Shown one piece after another: positions 1-8,998 of a DNA stretch of 64,000 nt. The stretch is from CAVVFX01 sp963747535 (lineage in GTDB: Bacteria > Acidobacteriota > Terriglobia > Bryobacterales > Bryobacteraceae), in contig CAVVFX010000003.1 of assembly GCA_963747535.1 (NCBI GenBank), positions 124,001 through 188,000 on the forward strand, given 5' to 3'. The number at the start of each line of letters is the position of its first letter. Position 1 is the stretch's first letter. The notes under the pieces were generated by a model. It was given only the letters and a program-made list of their open reading frames with translations, was not told where the DNA came from and searched no databases. The position numbers were made by a program, and so were the translations under genes.

Positions 1-287
1 TCGCTCTCGTACACCAGTTGAAACCGGTAGTTCATGCCTTGGGGCGCCGTGCCCATCAGCGCCGATCGTAGCTTCAGCATCTTGACGTCTATGTAGCCCT
101 GGTGCTTCGTCGCGACCGGTTTGAAAGTATTGTGAAAGTTATCCAACATCTCCTTTTCGCGAGCCGGATCCACGGATAGATCCACCTCCAGCACAATGGG
201 GTGCGCTGCGGCAGCAAAGGCGGACACTGCGCTGAACGCTGCTCCGCCGGCAATCATGGTTTTCAGATAATCTCTTCGTTTCATCAT
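1..287 (-). CDS. Exported hypothetical protein, 3' end outside window
   Basis: Only the N-terminal ~95 residues are in the window; the gene runs off the left edge. The start is one of two adjacent ATG codons (287 or 284), with a GAGGAAACG ribosome site that overlaps the end of the upstream gene. The N-terminus reads MMKRRDYLKTMIAGGAAFSA, a twin-arginine-like export signal. The mature part (LEVDLSVDPAREKEMLDNFHNTF...) resembles small dimeric alpha-beta-barrel proteins of the ABM/EthD type, which is a weak inference. It lies 7 bp downstream of the SMP-30 gene on the same strand, so the two are probably co-transcribed. Function not assigned. Confidence 0.7.
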   Translation of the reverse strand, partial: MMKRRDYLKTMIAGGAAFSAVSAFAAAAHPIVLEVDLSVDPAREKEMLDNFHNTFKPVATKHQGYIDVKMLKLRSALMGTAPQGMNYRFQLVYES

Positions 288-294
288 CGTTTCC

Positions 295-1323
295 TCAATA
301 CAAAGCTTTCTGGCCCTGCGCCGCTAATTTGATTCGGTATAGACCTGTCTGCGCGGTGATGTAGAGCGTTTTGCCGTCATCCCCCCAATTGCAGTTGGCC
401 GGTGTCTCGCCCGGCTTGATCGTGCCGAGGTGCTTCCCTTCCGGCGAGAAGACCCATATTCCGGCAGGTCCCGCGGCATAGATATTTCCTTGCGTGTCCA
501 GCTTCATCCCATCCGGGTTGCCGGGATCCTTTTCAGCCGTCACGTCGAAGAACAACCTGCCCTTAGCCATGGTTCCGTCCGGCTTCACATCATAGGCCAT
601 CCAGACTTTATGCTTTTCATCGGAATTGGAGATATACAGGATTTTTTCATCCGGGGAGAACGCGATTCCGTTAGGACGCGTCAGCTCTGTGATTACGGGC
701 TGCAGTTTGCCATTGGCGTACCGGAACACAGCGTTGAATTTGAGTTCCTTCGCAGGGTCGTCGTCCTGTTTGAGCAGGCCGTAGGGAGGATCGGTGAAGT
801 AGAGTGCGCCATCTGACTTATAGACCAGGTCGTTGGGACTGTTGAATCGCTTACCCTGATACCGGTCGAGGAACTTCGTTACCGAATGGTCCTTCGCGAT
901 CTGCACGATCTGACGGTTGGTGTGCTGGCAGAGTAAAACGATCCCGTCCTTGCCGTGGATCATGCCGTTCGGACCGATGAACGATCCCGGAGGTGCTGTG
1001 TTGTTTTCACCGCCGCCGGGCCGCAGGATTTCCGTGATTTTGCCGTCCGGTCCCCATTGCCGCACGACATTGCCGGTGACATCGCTGAACCAAAGATAGC
1101 CCTCGGGAAACCATAACGGACCCTCCGTGAATCCAAACCCTCCAGCCAGTTTCTCGATCTTGGCCGAGGGCGGCACGAGAGCGTCCAAAGCGGGATCAAG
1201 GCGCACAATCGAACCCACTTCAGGGGGTGCGCTTTCGGTCTTCTTACTTGTTTCCTCCGCGGGTCTAGGCGCCGAGCAAGCGACCAGTAACATGGCGGCA
1301 AGCGTATATGTTCGTTTGTCCAT
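295..1323 (-). CDS. SMP-30/gluconolactonase/LRE-family lipoprotein
   Basis: A 342-residue protein of the SMP-30/gluconolactonase/LRE beta-propeller family, whose members hydrolyse lactones or related esters using a bound divalent metal. The N-terminus has a lipoprotein signal ending in LLVAC, so the enzyme should be anchored in the envelope. Family segments visible include GFGFTEGPLWFPEG, NSPNDLVYKSDGALYFTDPPYGL, RPNGIAFSPDEKILYISNS and GNPDGMKLDTQGNIY, which carry the typical Glu, Asn and Asp metal ligands. The ATG at 1323 is chosen because GAGGAG sits just upstream; an in-frame TTG four codons earlier would put that site inside the gene. The substrate cannot be told from sequence. Confidence 0.88.
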   Translation of the reverse strand: MDKRTYTLAAMLLVACSAPRPAEETSKKTESAPPEVGSIVRLDPALDALVPPSAKIEKLAGGFGFTEGPLWFPEGYLWFSDVTGNVVRQWGPDGKITEILRPGGGENNTAPPGSFIGPNGMIHGKDGIVLLCQHTNRQIVQIAKDHSVTKFLDRYQGKRFNSPNDLVYKSDGALYFTDPPYGLLKQDDDPAKELKFNAVFRYANGKLQPVITELTRPNGIAFSPDEKILYISNSDEKHKVWMAYDVKPDGTMAKGRLFFDVTAEKDPGNPDGMKLDTQGNIYAAGPAGIWVFSPEGKHLGTIKPGETPANCNWGDDGKTLYITAQTGLYRIKLAAQGQKALY

Positions 1324-1746
1324 ATCTCTCCTCAAACTTTAATTCGTACAAACTATATCGCACTACCGGGAGGGTTGGGAAACTTTTCGGCTTGAGGTAA
1401 ACCCAGGGTTGTTCAATTCTCGGACGAAGAGGTGGGGGTGACAGGAATTAGCCGTGCCGTCGCTGCTGCGCGATATTTAGGAGAGCGTTTGGGGTGGGTG
1501 GAGGGATTCGAACGCAGGCTCGGAATTTGGAAGGTGCAAGCTGCTGATTCTATTACCAGGGTCGCCGGCCCCGGTTGGGCCACATTCTTGGATTGATGTC
1601 TCAGGTTTGATGGAAGCGACTTCCCTGCGCCTGTCTTGCGGACTGCCAATTCCCGGAAACTCCGAGGGCCTGTGCTTCAACAGGAACGACTTTCGGACCC
1701 TTCGGAACTTGCCGCCACGTAACTGCCAAAGCCTTCCTTGGGAGCT
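1324..1746. other. Intergenic stretch, no gene seen
   Basis: No convincing reading frame. On the minus strand around 1490-1565 there is a T-loop-like TTCGAAT followed by a C-rich segment, resembling the 3' half of a tRNA, but the T-stem does not pair and no acceptor or D arm can be built. At most it is a decayed tRNA fragment. Confidence 0.4.
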
Positions 1747-4026
1747 TTACTGGACGTTCTCGTTGGATGCGATCTGCGTTTCGCGAGTCGACGTGCTGTT
1801 TCGCGGATCGACTGTCAGCGAGAGCGCTATCGTGGCCCAACTGGTTCCGGCAGCAGAGATCCATTGATCAGTGCCATACGGAAAGCCGCTTTCAAAGTAA
1901 GGCTGCAGCCAGATAGAGCGTGATTTTACGTGCCAGGACCCGTCGGCGGCTTGCGTGGTCAGGAGATACTTCACTCCCTTGGCATAAACCGGATTCGTTG
2001 CCGGCATCCGGCCCGCGGCGTTGAGCGCGTAAAGCGCCTCACCCGTGGCATACGCATCCGAGCCCATTGTCGGCAACTGGCTCCAGCCGCCATCGGAGCG
2101 CTGCGTTCCGGCAACTGCCTTCGCGGCGGCCACGATGGCAGCGGGCCTGGCATTGGACCAAGACATTCCCATGAGCTGGTAAGCTCTGTCCTGGGTATTG
2201 CCCGGATTCGCGGCTTCGAGCCATGCGGCGGCGCGAGCGAGCGCGTGCTCCGTATCGGCTTTCTCGGACGGTGGACCGTAGGTCTTGAGCGTATAGACGG
2301 CTAAAGCAGTGGTCTGAAAAACGCCGGAGTTCATCGGTGGCCGGCGGCTTTCGAAAGCATCCCAATTGCCCGAGGGTGTCTGCATAGCTTTGATATAGCG
2401 CACAGCGGAATCGGTGTATTCATCCCTTGGGACGCCGTTGTTTCCGAAGTCAAACATTTCCCATCCCATGCTCGCTACACTAGCTGCCGCGAAATCCATG
2501 ATACGTTCCGGATTCAGTGTGTGCATGCTTTGCGGAAGCTGCGGTATTTCCTTGGGCGCCGGGAGCCCACGGTCGCGGGCGATGGCGGCGGCGGCCGAGG
2601 GCAGGTCTTGAGCATGACAGGAGTTGCAGCCGCCGATGCGGATAAAGTTATGGCTCTGCTTTTCAAGGAGTTCGAGGGCGGGTCCGACGGCGGCGGCGAT
2701 GGATCGTTCGGTTCCGCCATCCCGACCGACTGGTACAACGCCGAGCGACTTCCGTTCTTTCTCCGGGACGCCGAGCAAACGCGCCACTTCGCTATCGCCG
2801 CGCTTGGCGGCGAGCATGGGGGCCGTCTCGCCGTCCGCCTTGGATGTGAGATCGGCGCCCTTGGCGAGAAGCATCTTCACGATACCCGCTGGCATCGCGT
2901 CGGAGCCGGCGGCGTAGAGCAAAGGGGAGTAGCCGCGGATATCCTGGACATTGACCTCGGCGCCGCGATCGAGCAGAAGTTTCACTGTCTCGTCGTTGCC
3001 CGCGGTAGATGCGTCGGCGAGCGCGCTTTCGTTGCGCTTGGTTCTGACATTCGGGTCGGCACCTCTGGCGAGAAGCATACGAACGGCTTCCGGTCTGCCG
3101 GTCTGCGCGGCGGCCATCAGCGCGGTTGCGCCGGCGGCATTCCTCGCGTTCACATCGGCTCCCCGCTCAATAAGGAGTCGCGCACCGTCGAGGTTGCCCC
3201 GGGAGGCAGCCATTAGCGGCGTCATTCCCGTGAGGGTCTTGGCGTTCGGATCCGCCCCTTTGTCGAGCAGCAGGCGGAGGACCGGTACGGCATTCGCCAT
3301 GGACGCGGCCTGGTAGATCGGCGTGCGGCCGTCAACGGATCGCGAGTTGACATTGGCGCCGTGTTCCACGAGCAAACGGACCTTGGCCTGTTCGTACATG
3401 GACCAAAAAAGCGGCGTGGATTTGCGCTTGTTGGTGGCGTTCGCGTCGGCTCCGTGCTCGAGGAGCAGTTTCATGGTGGCGAGGTTGCCGAAGCCGGCGG
3501 CATGATGCAGCGGCGTGGCGCCGGCCCGGTCGTGCGCATTGATCAGCTCAGGAGTGGCAGCGATCAATTTTCCGACCGCTTGCGTGTCGCCAGAGCGAAC
3601 AGCCGTAATGAGGGCAGCGAGTTTTGGATCGACGGGTTTGGCGGGGGCTTCTTCCTGGACCTGAATTCGAAAGTCAGCGCCTTGGTCGATCCAGGCGCGG
3701 AGGATTCCGATCTCTTCATCCGGGAGAGCGCCGGTGGGAGGCATCTGTAGGCCGCCGTCGCCATTGACGAGCCGGCGGATGAGTTTGCTTTCGGCGCTGT
3801 GGCCTACATTGATGACCGGGCCATAGTCGCCGCCCCGGAGCGCGTTCTGGCGCTTGTCGAGTCGGAGCCCGGACTGCTGGATGTCTTCACCGTGGCAGGA
3901 GTAGCATTTCTGAGAAAGAATCGGCTGAACATCCTTTTCGAAATCGATTTTCCGGTCCGCGGACGGTGGTAGATTGGTCGCGGCGAATGCCATGGACAAG
4001 GTGACGAAGAGAAGAGTTAGACGCAC
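1747..4026 (-). CDS. Secreted c-type cytochrome with ankyrin repeats and terpenoid-cyclase-like C-terminus
   Basis: A 759-residue multidomain protein. A GTG start at 4026 is preferred: it has GGAGG nine bases upstream and begins a clean signal peptide (RLTLLFVTLSMAFA). Residues ~27-120 form a planctomycete-type cytochrome c domain with haem motif CYSCH (41-45) and a downstream MPPTG that could supply the axial Met. Residues ~135-430 contain about eight ankyrin repeats (e.g. GATPLHHAAGFGNLATMKLL). A second haem motif, CNSCH, follows near 470. The C-terminal ~240 residues contain repeats like those of prenyltransferase/squalene-cyclase alpha-barrels (TPSGNWDAFESRRPP, RSDGGWSQLPTM, AADGSWHVKSRS). 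Likely a periplasmic electron-transfer or scaffold protein; substrate and partners unknown. Confidence 0.85.
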   Translation of the reverse strand: MRLTLLFVTLSMAFAATNLPPSADRKIDFEKDVQPILSQKCYSCHGEDIQQSGLRLDKRQNALRGGDYGPVINVGHSAESKLIRRLVNGDGGLQMPPTGALPDEEIGILRAWIDQGADFRIQVQEEAPAKPVDPKLAALITAVRSGDTQAVGKLIAATPELINAHDRAGATPLHHAAGFGNLATMKLLLEHGADANATNKRKSTPLFWSMYEQAKVRLLVEHGANVNSRSVDGRTPIYQAASMANAVPVLRLLLDKGADPNAKTLTGMTPLMAASRGNLDGARLLIERGADVNARNAAGATALMAAAQTGRPEAVRMLLARGADPNVRTKRNESALADASTAGNDETVKLLLDRGAEVNVQDIRGYSPLLYAAGSDAMPAGIVKMLLAKGADLTSKADGETAPMLAAKRGDSEVARLLGVPEKERKSLGVVPVGRDGGTERSIAAAVGPALELLEKQSHNFIRIGGCNSCHAQDLPSAAAAIARDRGLPAPKEIPQLPQSMHTLNPERIMDFAAASVASMGWEMFDFGNNGVPRDEYTDSAVRYIKAMQTPSGNWDAFESRRPPMNSGVFQTTALAVYTLKTYGPPSEKADTEHALARAAAWLEAANPGNTQDRAYQLMGMSWSNARPAAIVAAAKAVAGTQRSDGGWSQLPTMGSDAYATGEALYALNAAGRMPATNPVYAKGVKYLLTTQAADGSWHVKSRSIWLQPYFESGFPYGTDQWISAAGTSWATIALSLTVDPRNSTSTRETQIASNENVQ

Positions 4027-4175
4027 GACAGGCAGCCTCCAGAGGACAACACCAAGGTCGCAGAGAATTATGACACAGACGCAGCTCAAAGTACACGACC
4101 CTTGTATTGAACGTAATGCCGGTATTCATTTCGACCAATAAAAGACCTTTACGAAAAGCTGCGGAGCATTGGTGC

Positions 4176-4196
4176 CGGTTAATGCACGGTTAATGC
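4176..4196. repeat. Two tandem CGGTTAATGC units, the second being the left target duplication
   Basis: CGGTTAATGC occurs at 4176-4185 and again at 4187-4196 with one A between. The second copy abuts the left end of the insertion sequence and recurs at 5649-5658 on the other side, so it is the 10-bp target duplication. Before insertion the site carried CGGTTAATGCA, CGGTTAATGCG and a degenerate third unit in a row. Confidence 0.85.
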
Positions 4197-5648
4197 CAAT
4201 ACTCGTCACTTAACGATCCGGATGGCGGCGCAAATATCGATCAAGGGCGAGCGTTTGTAGCCGTGGCGCAGGGGGAATTTGCTCATTTTCCGTTTGACTC
4301 CGCGCACATTGCGCCGATTGCGGCTGGAAGCGGCGGGTTCGTCGAGGATTTCCTCCAGCACCGCCTTATGGAACTTGTTCCGGTCCTGAGGGGGAAATAG
4401 CGCCGAAGGTGGCCATCTTGCGACGGACAACGCGGACGGCGTGGAGAAAAGATAACCGGTCCGGGTCTTCTCCGCTCTCCAGGGCAGCTTCGTGCATCAG
4501 TCCGCGAACGGCGAAATGCGCCATCAACAAACCGTAGAATTCCTGCCGGACCAGATCCGGTGTCTTACTGCGGAGGACAATACGCGCGCCTCGCAGATGA
4601 GTCTTGAGTTCGTCGAATGCGGTTTCGATCTCCCAACGGTCGTGATAGAGCGCCGCTAGTTCAGTGGCGGGTGCCCGCTCGTGGTCGACGATCGTGGTGG
4701 CCAGTCGATACAACGGCTCTGCCCCTTCGATTCCTTCCAGTCGGTATTCGATCACCCGCACCACGACTCCGTTGTGTCCGCGCCGCTGGTCCTGCTGCGA
4801 CCGATAGATGCGGCTCAGATACGATCCGTCCGGCAGGCGCTTTTCGCACGGCAACAGGATGTTTTTCCTGACACGCCACAGCAGGTCTGCGCCTGTAGCC
4901 AAAGCCTCCTTCCACATTTCGAACCCGAAAAAGTTGCGGTCCGCCAGACACAACATAACCTTGCCGAGACTGGGCAATACGATCTTTGCCAGCGCCACCT
5001 CGCTGCTGGCATAATCCGCCATTCGGCTGCCAAATAAGACATGGGTACCGTTTTCAACTAATGACACGAAGCGGATTTGCGGATACGCGCTCTTGCCCTG
5101 CTTCGCTCCCGGTCGGCCGAAAGCTTCGTCATTGCCCTTCTCATCGGCGACATCCAGCGTGCTGCCGTCGAGGCTCACCAGACGCCATCCGCGATACCAT
5201 GCGCCCTTCGTCGCCGCTACCGCAATCGGCTTTACTACCTCGTCGTGAAGTTGCCGTATCGGCTCCCATCCCAGCCTCGTTCGCGCCTGCGAAATGCCTG
5301 AGTGGCCGGCCACGTGGATACTTGCCGACGGCCCCGCCAGCCACTGGATTCCCTCCAGCAGGCACCGCAACACCTCTCGATACGACGACTGCATATACAA
5401 CGCCAACGCAATTACGTAGTAAACGGTCACGTGGGCCGGAAGGTCGCGCTGGCGCGTGCTCTCCTTCTCCGTCGTCGCCAGCGCCGCGTGAATCCTACCC
5501 AAAGGGAAGGTCTTCGCCACCACCCCCAAGCTGATGTAGTCCGTTATCCGGCTTCCGGCGGGCAACGTGGCAACGGTTCGCGACATTCTCCCTGCCTCCT
5601 GTTCTAGAACAGAATAACATGAAAATGTTACTTAAGTGACGAGTATTG
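4197..5648 (-). mobile_element. Complete IS4-family insertion sequence (1452 bp)
   Basis: The ends are a perfect 17-bp inverted repeat: CAATACTCGTCACTTAA at 4197-4213 and its reverse complement at 5632-5648. It is bounded by a perfect 10-bp direct repeat, CGGTTAATGC (4187-4196 and 5649-5658), a target duplication length typical of IS4-family elements. One transposase gene fills the element on the minus strand. Perfect ends and an undamaged target duplication point to a recent insertion, although the transposase frame is broken. The site lies in the spacer upstream of the ankyrin/cytochrome gene, 171 bp from its start, so it may have affected that promoter. Confidence 0.93.
4206..5586 (-). pseudogene. 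IS4-family DDE transposase, frameshifted near its C-terminus
   Basis: Starts at ATG 5586 with GGAGG upstream. The first frame gives 406 residues with the DDE catalytic elements of IS4 transposases: Asp in VSLDGSTLDVAD, Asp in CLADRNFFGFEMW, and the YREK-type signature YHDRWEIETAFDELK. After KMATFGAI the frame ends, while a second frame continues through 4206 with a natural-looking tail (FPPQDRNKFHKAVLEEILDE ... GVKRKMSKFPLR). The switch lies at a run of five C (4390-4394) and needs skipping of one base. No programmed +1 shift is known to me for this family, so loss of function or sequence error is more likely. All catalytic residues lie before the break, so partial activity cannot be excluded. 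Confidence 0.88.
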
Positions 5649-5658
5649 CGGTTAATGC
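5649..5658. repeat. Right copy of the IS target-site duplication
   Basis: CGGTTAATGC immediately follows the right inverted repeat and matches 4187-4196 exactly. Confidence 0.9.
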
Positions 5659-5963
5659 GCGTTAATGCCGTCGTTCTCGCTTTTTCACCGTGTACTAGCG
5701 CACGCACAGGACGTTCACTTCGCCCGGGTGCTGGCGTCCTTTGAACGGATTCTGGGAATCGACCGGCATGGACTTTCTACCCTATCAGGTATCTGGCTCT
5801 GAAGTTCGCAGCGGAACCACGCGGATTCATCGGATTTCGGCTGGAGACGACGCGCTCCTGAAGGATCTCATGAGGGGCGATGCTGACGCCCAAGAACGTC
5901 CAGCCGTCCAGAAAGCGGGACAGGGCGTTCGGGAAGCCTGCCGCTCCGCGGTACCATGCCATC
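5659..5963. other. Intergenic stretch, no gene seen
   Basis: About 300 bp between the insertion sequence and the amidohydrolase gene. The amidohydrolase frame stays open upstream to 5880, but the extra codons show no family similarity. No terminator or strong promoter was recognised. Confidence 0.4.
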
Positions 5964-6812
5964 ATGCTTGTCGACGTGCACAGTCACTTTTGGGAATATC
6001 CAAGACACTTTTCCGACGACTTCCGGAACCAGGCGCTACGCGCGCGCGGAGATGTCGAAGTCGATCTTACAGTGCGCTGGGATGACTATCGAGCGAGCGC
6101 CGAAGGCTGTGACAAGACCATCGTCTTTGGCGGCAAAGCGAAGTTGAGCGGCCTGTGGGTGCCGGATCACGAAATCGCTTCGTACGTCGCGGCCCACCCG
6201 GACCGCCTGATCGGCTTTCTGTCCGTCGATCCCACACAGCCCGGCTGGCAGGATGAATTAGCCGAGGGGCATCAGAATCTCAAGCTCAAGGGGATCAAAC
6301 TGCTCTCCATGTACGCCGGTTTTAAGCCCAACGATCGGAGCGTGGATTACCTGTGGCAGTATGCGACTAAACATGGGCTTCCGGTGCTGCTGCACACGGG
6401 AACGACTTTCGTGTCCCAGGCGCCTCTCGACTGCACCTTCCCTCGTCTGCTGGACGACGTGGCAATTCGGTTTCCGGACGTCAAGATTATCATGGCTCAC
6501 CTGAGCCATCCATTTGAGGGCGAGTGTATCGTGACCATTCGAAAGCACCCCAACGTTTACGCCGATTGCTCCGCGCTGCATTATCGCCCGTGGCAGCTTT
6601 ACCACTCACTGATGCTGTTGCAGGAATATGGCGTCTGGGGCAAACTCCTCTTCGGTTCCGACTATCCTTTTACTACCGTCACAGCCAGCCTGGAAGGCAT
6701 GCGCAACCTGAATCAGATGCTGGAAGGCACGCGGTTGCCGCGTCTCGATATGGAGAAAATGGAGCGTATGTTCTCCCGGAACACGCTCGACATTCTCGGT
6801 ATCAGTGGCTAA
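5964..6812 (+). CDS. Amidohydrolase-2 (ACMSD-like) family protein
   Basis: A 282-residue metal-dependent hydrolase or decarboxylase of the amidohydrolase-2 family. ATG 5964 is chosen because it begins MLVDVHSHFWEY, the family's N-terminal HxH metal site. Other family landmarks are VLLHTGTTF, IIMAHLSHPFEGE and LLFGSDYPFTT, which carry the metal-binding His residues and the catalytic Asp of GSDYP. Such enzymes act on aromatic or dicarboxylic intermediates, lactones or decarboxylation substrates. It converges with the IclR gene, with a four-base 3' overlap, and sits beside enolase-superfamily and dimethylformamidase-like genes, suggesting a role in the same catabolic pathway. Confidence 0.87.
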   Translation: MLVDVHSHFWEYPRHFSDDFRNQALRARGDVEVDLTVRWDDYRASAEGCDKTIVFGGKAKLSGLWVPDHEIASYVAAHPDRLIGFLSVDPTQPGWQDELAEGHQNLKLKGIKLLSMYAGFKPNDRSVDYLWQYATKHGLPVLLHTGTTFVSQAPLDCTFPRLLDDVAIRFPDVKIIMAHLSHPFEGECIVTIRKHPNVYADCSALHYRPWQLYHSLMLLQEYGVWGKLLFGSDYPFTTVTASLEGMRNLNQMLEGTRLPRLDMEKMERMFSRNTLDILGISG

Positions 6813-7585
6813 TTCCCCTGGGCCTCTCTTGTCATGCCGGTTAAAATTCCCGCGGCAGTCCGCTTCAAGCGCTCGGCCACGGATTCAATTGCATCGAGCG
6901 GGAGTTGCGCCCTTGTCCCGGTCACCGACAGCGCAGCCGCGAAGCGCCCCGACGGGTGAAAAACCGGAACTGCCACGCAACGAACCCCCATTTCCTCCTC
7001 CTCATCGTCAACCGCGTAGCCGGTCTTCCGTACGCGCGTCAATTCCCGCCGCAGCGAACGCGCGGAAGTGATGGTATTGCTGGTATACCGGATGTAAGCG
7101 TCCTTCGAGAGAATGTGCTCCGCCACCTCTTCGGTGTCCCAAGCCAGAATGACCTTCCCGACACCGGTGCAGTGAAGATCCATTCGCCGTCCGACATAGG
7201 TATCGATCCGGATCAGGCTCGGCCGGTCCACTTTCTGAATGAAGACTCCCTGATCGCCGTCGGCAACGGCCAGGTGCGCGGGCATTTGTACCTGATCCAC
7301 CAGCACCCGGAGATTCGGCAGCGCCATTTCGGCAACCGACAGGTTCTTCATCAATCCATGTCCGATACCGTAAGCCTTGAGGCCGAGATGATAGTTCAGT
7401 GAAGCAGGCTTACGCTTGAGGTAGCCCAGACGATCGAGCGTAACCACAATCACGTGAGTCGAACTCTTTGGCATTTTCAGGCGGCGGCTCAGTTCGGAGA
7501 TGTTCAGGCCGCGCTTTGAACTATCCAGACATTCGAGAATCGCAAGAGCGCGTTCCACGGCGGTAGCGTTCGGGATTCGGGACAT
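6809..7585 (-). CDS. IclR-family transcriptional regulator
   Basis: A 258-residue cytoplasmic regulator. The N-terminus (SRIPNATAVERALAILECLD, then LNISELSRRLKMPKSSTHVIV) is the IclR winged helix-turn-helix. The remainder is the IclR effector domain, ending CVAVPVFHPSGRFAAALSVTG and a terminal helix. ATG 7585 matches the usual family start; an upstream extension to 7693 in the same frame has no IclR similarity. It is divergent from the muconate-cycloisomerase-like gene across a 179-bp spacer, the usual arrangement for an IclR regulator controlling its neighbour. The effector is probably a pathway intermediate; this is inferred. Confidence 0.93.
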   Translation of the reverse strand: MSRIPNATAVERALAILECLDSSKRGLNISELSRRLKMPKSSTHVIVVTLDRLGYLKRKPASLNYHLGLKAYGIGHGLMKNLSVAEMALPNLRVLVDQVQMPAHLAVADGDQGVFIQKVDRPSLIRIDTYVGRRMDLHCTGVGKVILAWDTEEVAEHILSKDAYIRYTSNTITSARSLRRELTRVRKTGYAVDDEEEEMGVRCVAVPVFHPSGRFAAALSVTGTRAQLPLDAIESVAERLKRTAAGILTGMTREAQGN

Positions 7586-7764
7586 GTCTGATTCTAGCCG
7601 GTTCCAGTCGGCTGATTTTTTGGGCTCCTGGCCTTGATTCGTCCAGATAATCGAACGAAAACAGAAAGCATCTCTTGACCGGGGCGGCCTCACACCTTAC
7701 GCTGGAATCCTGCGACAGGCGTCTTCTCGACAACTTTGCGACAGGTGTAGGGTCCTTTAAAAAC
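7586..7764 (+). promoter_or_regulatory. Divergent spacer with candidate promoter and direct repeats
   Basis: For the rightward gene, TTGACC (7675-7680) and TACGCT are 17 bp apart, a moderate sigma-70 match. Just downstream is a direct repeat, TGCGACAGGCGT (7711-7722) and TGCGACAGGTGT (7737-7748), with start points 26 bp apart, between this promoter and the start codon. It is a candidate operator for the divergent IclR protein. Both assignments are inferences. Confidence 0.35.
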
Positions 7765-8880
7765 ATGAAAATCCGGTCCATCGAAACGATCCCGGTCAGT
7801 GTTCCCATCCGGCCGGAGTTCGTGATCCGAGGCAGCCTCGGTGTTCACGCAGAATCACCGTTTGTCATTCTCCGGGTCCACACCGATGAGGGAATCACCG
7901 GCCTCGGCGAAGTCTCCTGTACGCCGGTCTGGAGTGGTGAAGACTCGATGACCGCGGTCCACATCATCCGTGACTTTCTCGAACCCGCCATTGCCGGCGA
8001 GGACCCCCGTGACGTGGAGCATCTCACCGCCAAGATGCGTCGGGCCGTCGCCGGTCATCCCTTCACCAAGTCGGGCATCGAGATTGCGCTGTGGGATATT
8101 CTAGGCAAGTCCTGCGGTCTGCCGGTCTTCCGCCTTCTCGGCGGCGTCGTGCGGGAAACGATCCCCATTAAGATGTCGGTTTCCGGAGCCGCACCCGAGC
8201 GCGCGGCGGAGATCGCCCGATGGGCCATGGCGAAGGGTCTCAAAGCCCTCAAGGTAAAGGTCGGTATCGAACCGGGGGCCGATATCGAAAGAGTTAAAGC
8301 CGTCCGCGCGGCCATAGGCCCCGGCATTCGTATGGGAGTCGATGCCAATGGCGGTTGGTCCGTACGCGCAGCGATCCGGACGATTCGTCGATTGGTCGAA
8401 GACTGCAATATTTACTTCGCGGAGCAACCAGTGGCACCACTCGACCTGCAGTGGCTCGTCGACGTGCGCCAGAATGTCACCGTTCCCGTGATGGCGGATG
8501 AGAGTTGCTACACCGTTCAGGACGCGATGGCGATCGCACGAGCGGGCGCGGCCGACGTACTGTCTGCTTATGTCGGCAAAGGTGGTGGAATCGGACCCGC
8601 TCGAAAAATTGCCGCCGTTGCCGAAGCCGCGGGTCTTACCTGCACGGTGGGAAGCAACCTGGAACTGGGCATCGCCAGCGCAGCCATGGCACACCTCGCG
8701 GCCGCCACTACCGGCATCGGAGCCGAAGAGTTCCCGTGCGATATTCTTGGCCCGTTGGCGTACGAGCACGATCTTCTCGCCGAATCGATCGAGTTTCGCG
8801 ATGGCGCCGTCGGCGTTCCTTCCGGACCGGGCTTGGGTGTTATGCTCGACGAAGAAATGCTCGCACGTTTCCGGCGCTAA
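7765..8880 (+). CDS. Mandelate racemase/muconate lactonizing enzyme family protein (MLE subgroup)
   Basis: A 371-residue enolase-superfamily enzyme that would abstract a proton alpha to a carboxylate. ATG 7765 begins MKIRSIETIPVSVPIRPE, a typical start. Catalytic positions are visible: Lys163 and Lys165 in LKVKVG, metal ligands Asp193 (VDANGG), Glu220 (AEQP) and Asp245 (MADES), and Lys272 in YVGKGGG. A Lys on both sides of the active site is the hallmark of the muconate-lactonizing/dipeptide-epimerase subgroup rather than the His/Asp dehydratases. It is divergent from the IclR regulator and upstream of the dimethylformamidase-like gene. Cycloisomerase or racemase activity is likely; the substrate is unknown. 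Confidence 0.9.
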   Translation: MKIRSIETIPVSVPIRPEFVIRGSLGVHAESPFVILRVHTDEGITGLGEVSCTPVWSGEDSMTAVHIIRDFLEPAIAGEDPRDVEHLTAKMRRAVAGHPFTKSGIEIALWDILGKSCGLPVFRLLGGVVRETIPIKMSVSGAAPERAAEIARWAMAKGLKALKVKVGIEPGADIERVKAVRAAIGPGIRMGVDANGGWSVRAAIRTIRRLVEDCNIYFAEQPVAPLDLQWLVDVRQNVTVPVMADESCYTVQDAMAIARAGAADVLSAYVGKGGGIGPARKIAAVAEAAGLTCTVGSNLELGIASAAMAHLAAATTGIGAEEFPCDILGPLAYEHDLLAESIEFRDGAVGVPSGPGLGVMLDEEMLARFRR

Positions 8881-8998
8881 CTGCCACCGCGCCAGATCAA
8901 CCTGCTGCTATATGCGCGGTCTGTCCGGCCTGGTCCAGGAACTACTCGCGTCCACCATTCTGCACGCCACGCATCCCCTGGCCAACCTACGTGCCATA

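Noticed and set aside
1490..1565. tRNA-like 3' half on the minus strand (TTCGAAT loop)
   Set aside because: The T-stem bases do not pair, no anticodon arm can be closed, and there is no 5' acceptor strand.
4390..4394. Programmed +1 frameshift in the IS4 transposase
   Set aside because: No programmed shift is known to me for IS4-family elements; a C-run indel is simpler.
8498..8998. Longer dimethylformamidase-like protein
   Set aside because: This part overlaps the enolase-family gene in another frame and has no domain similarity.
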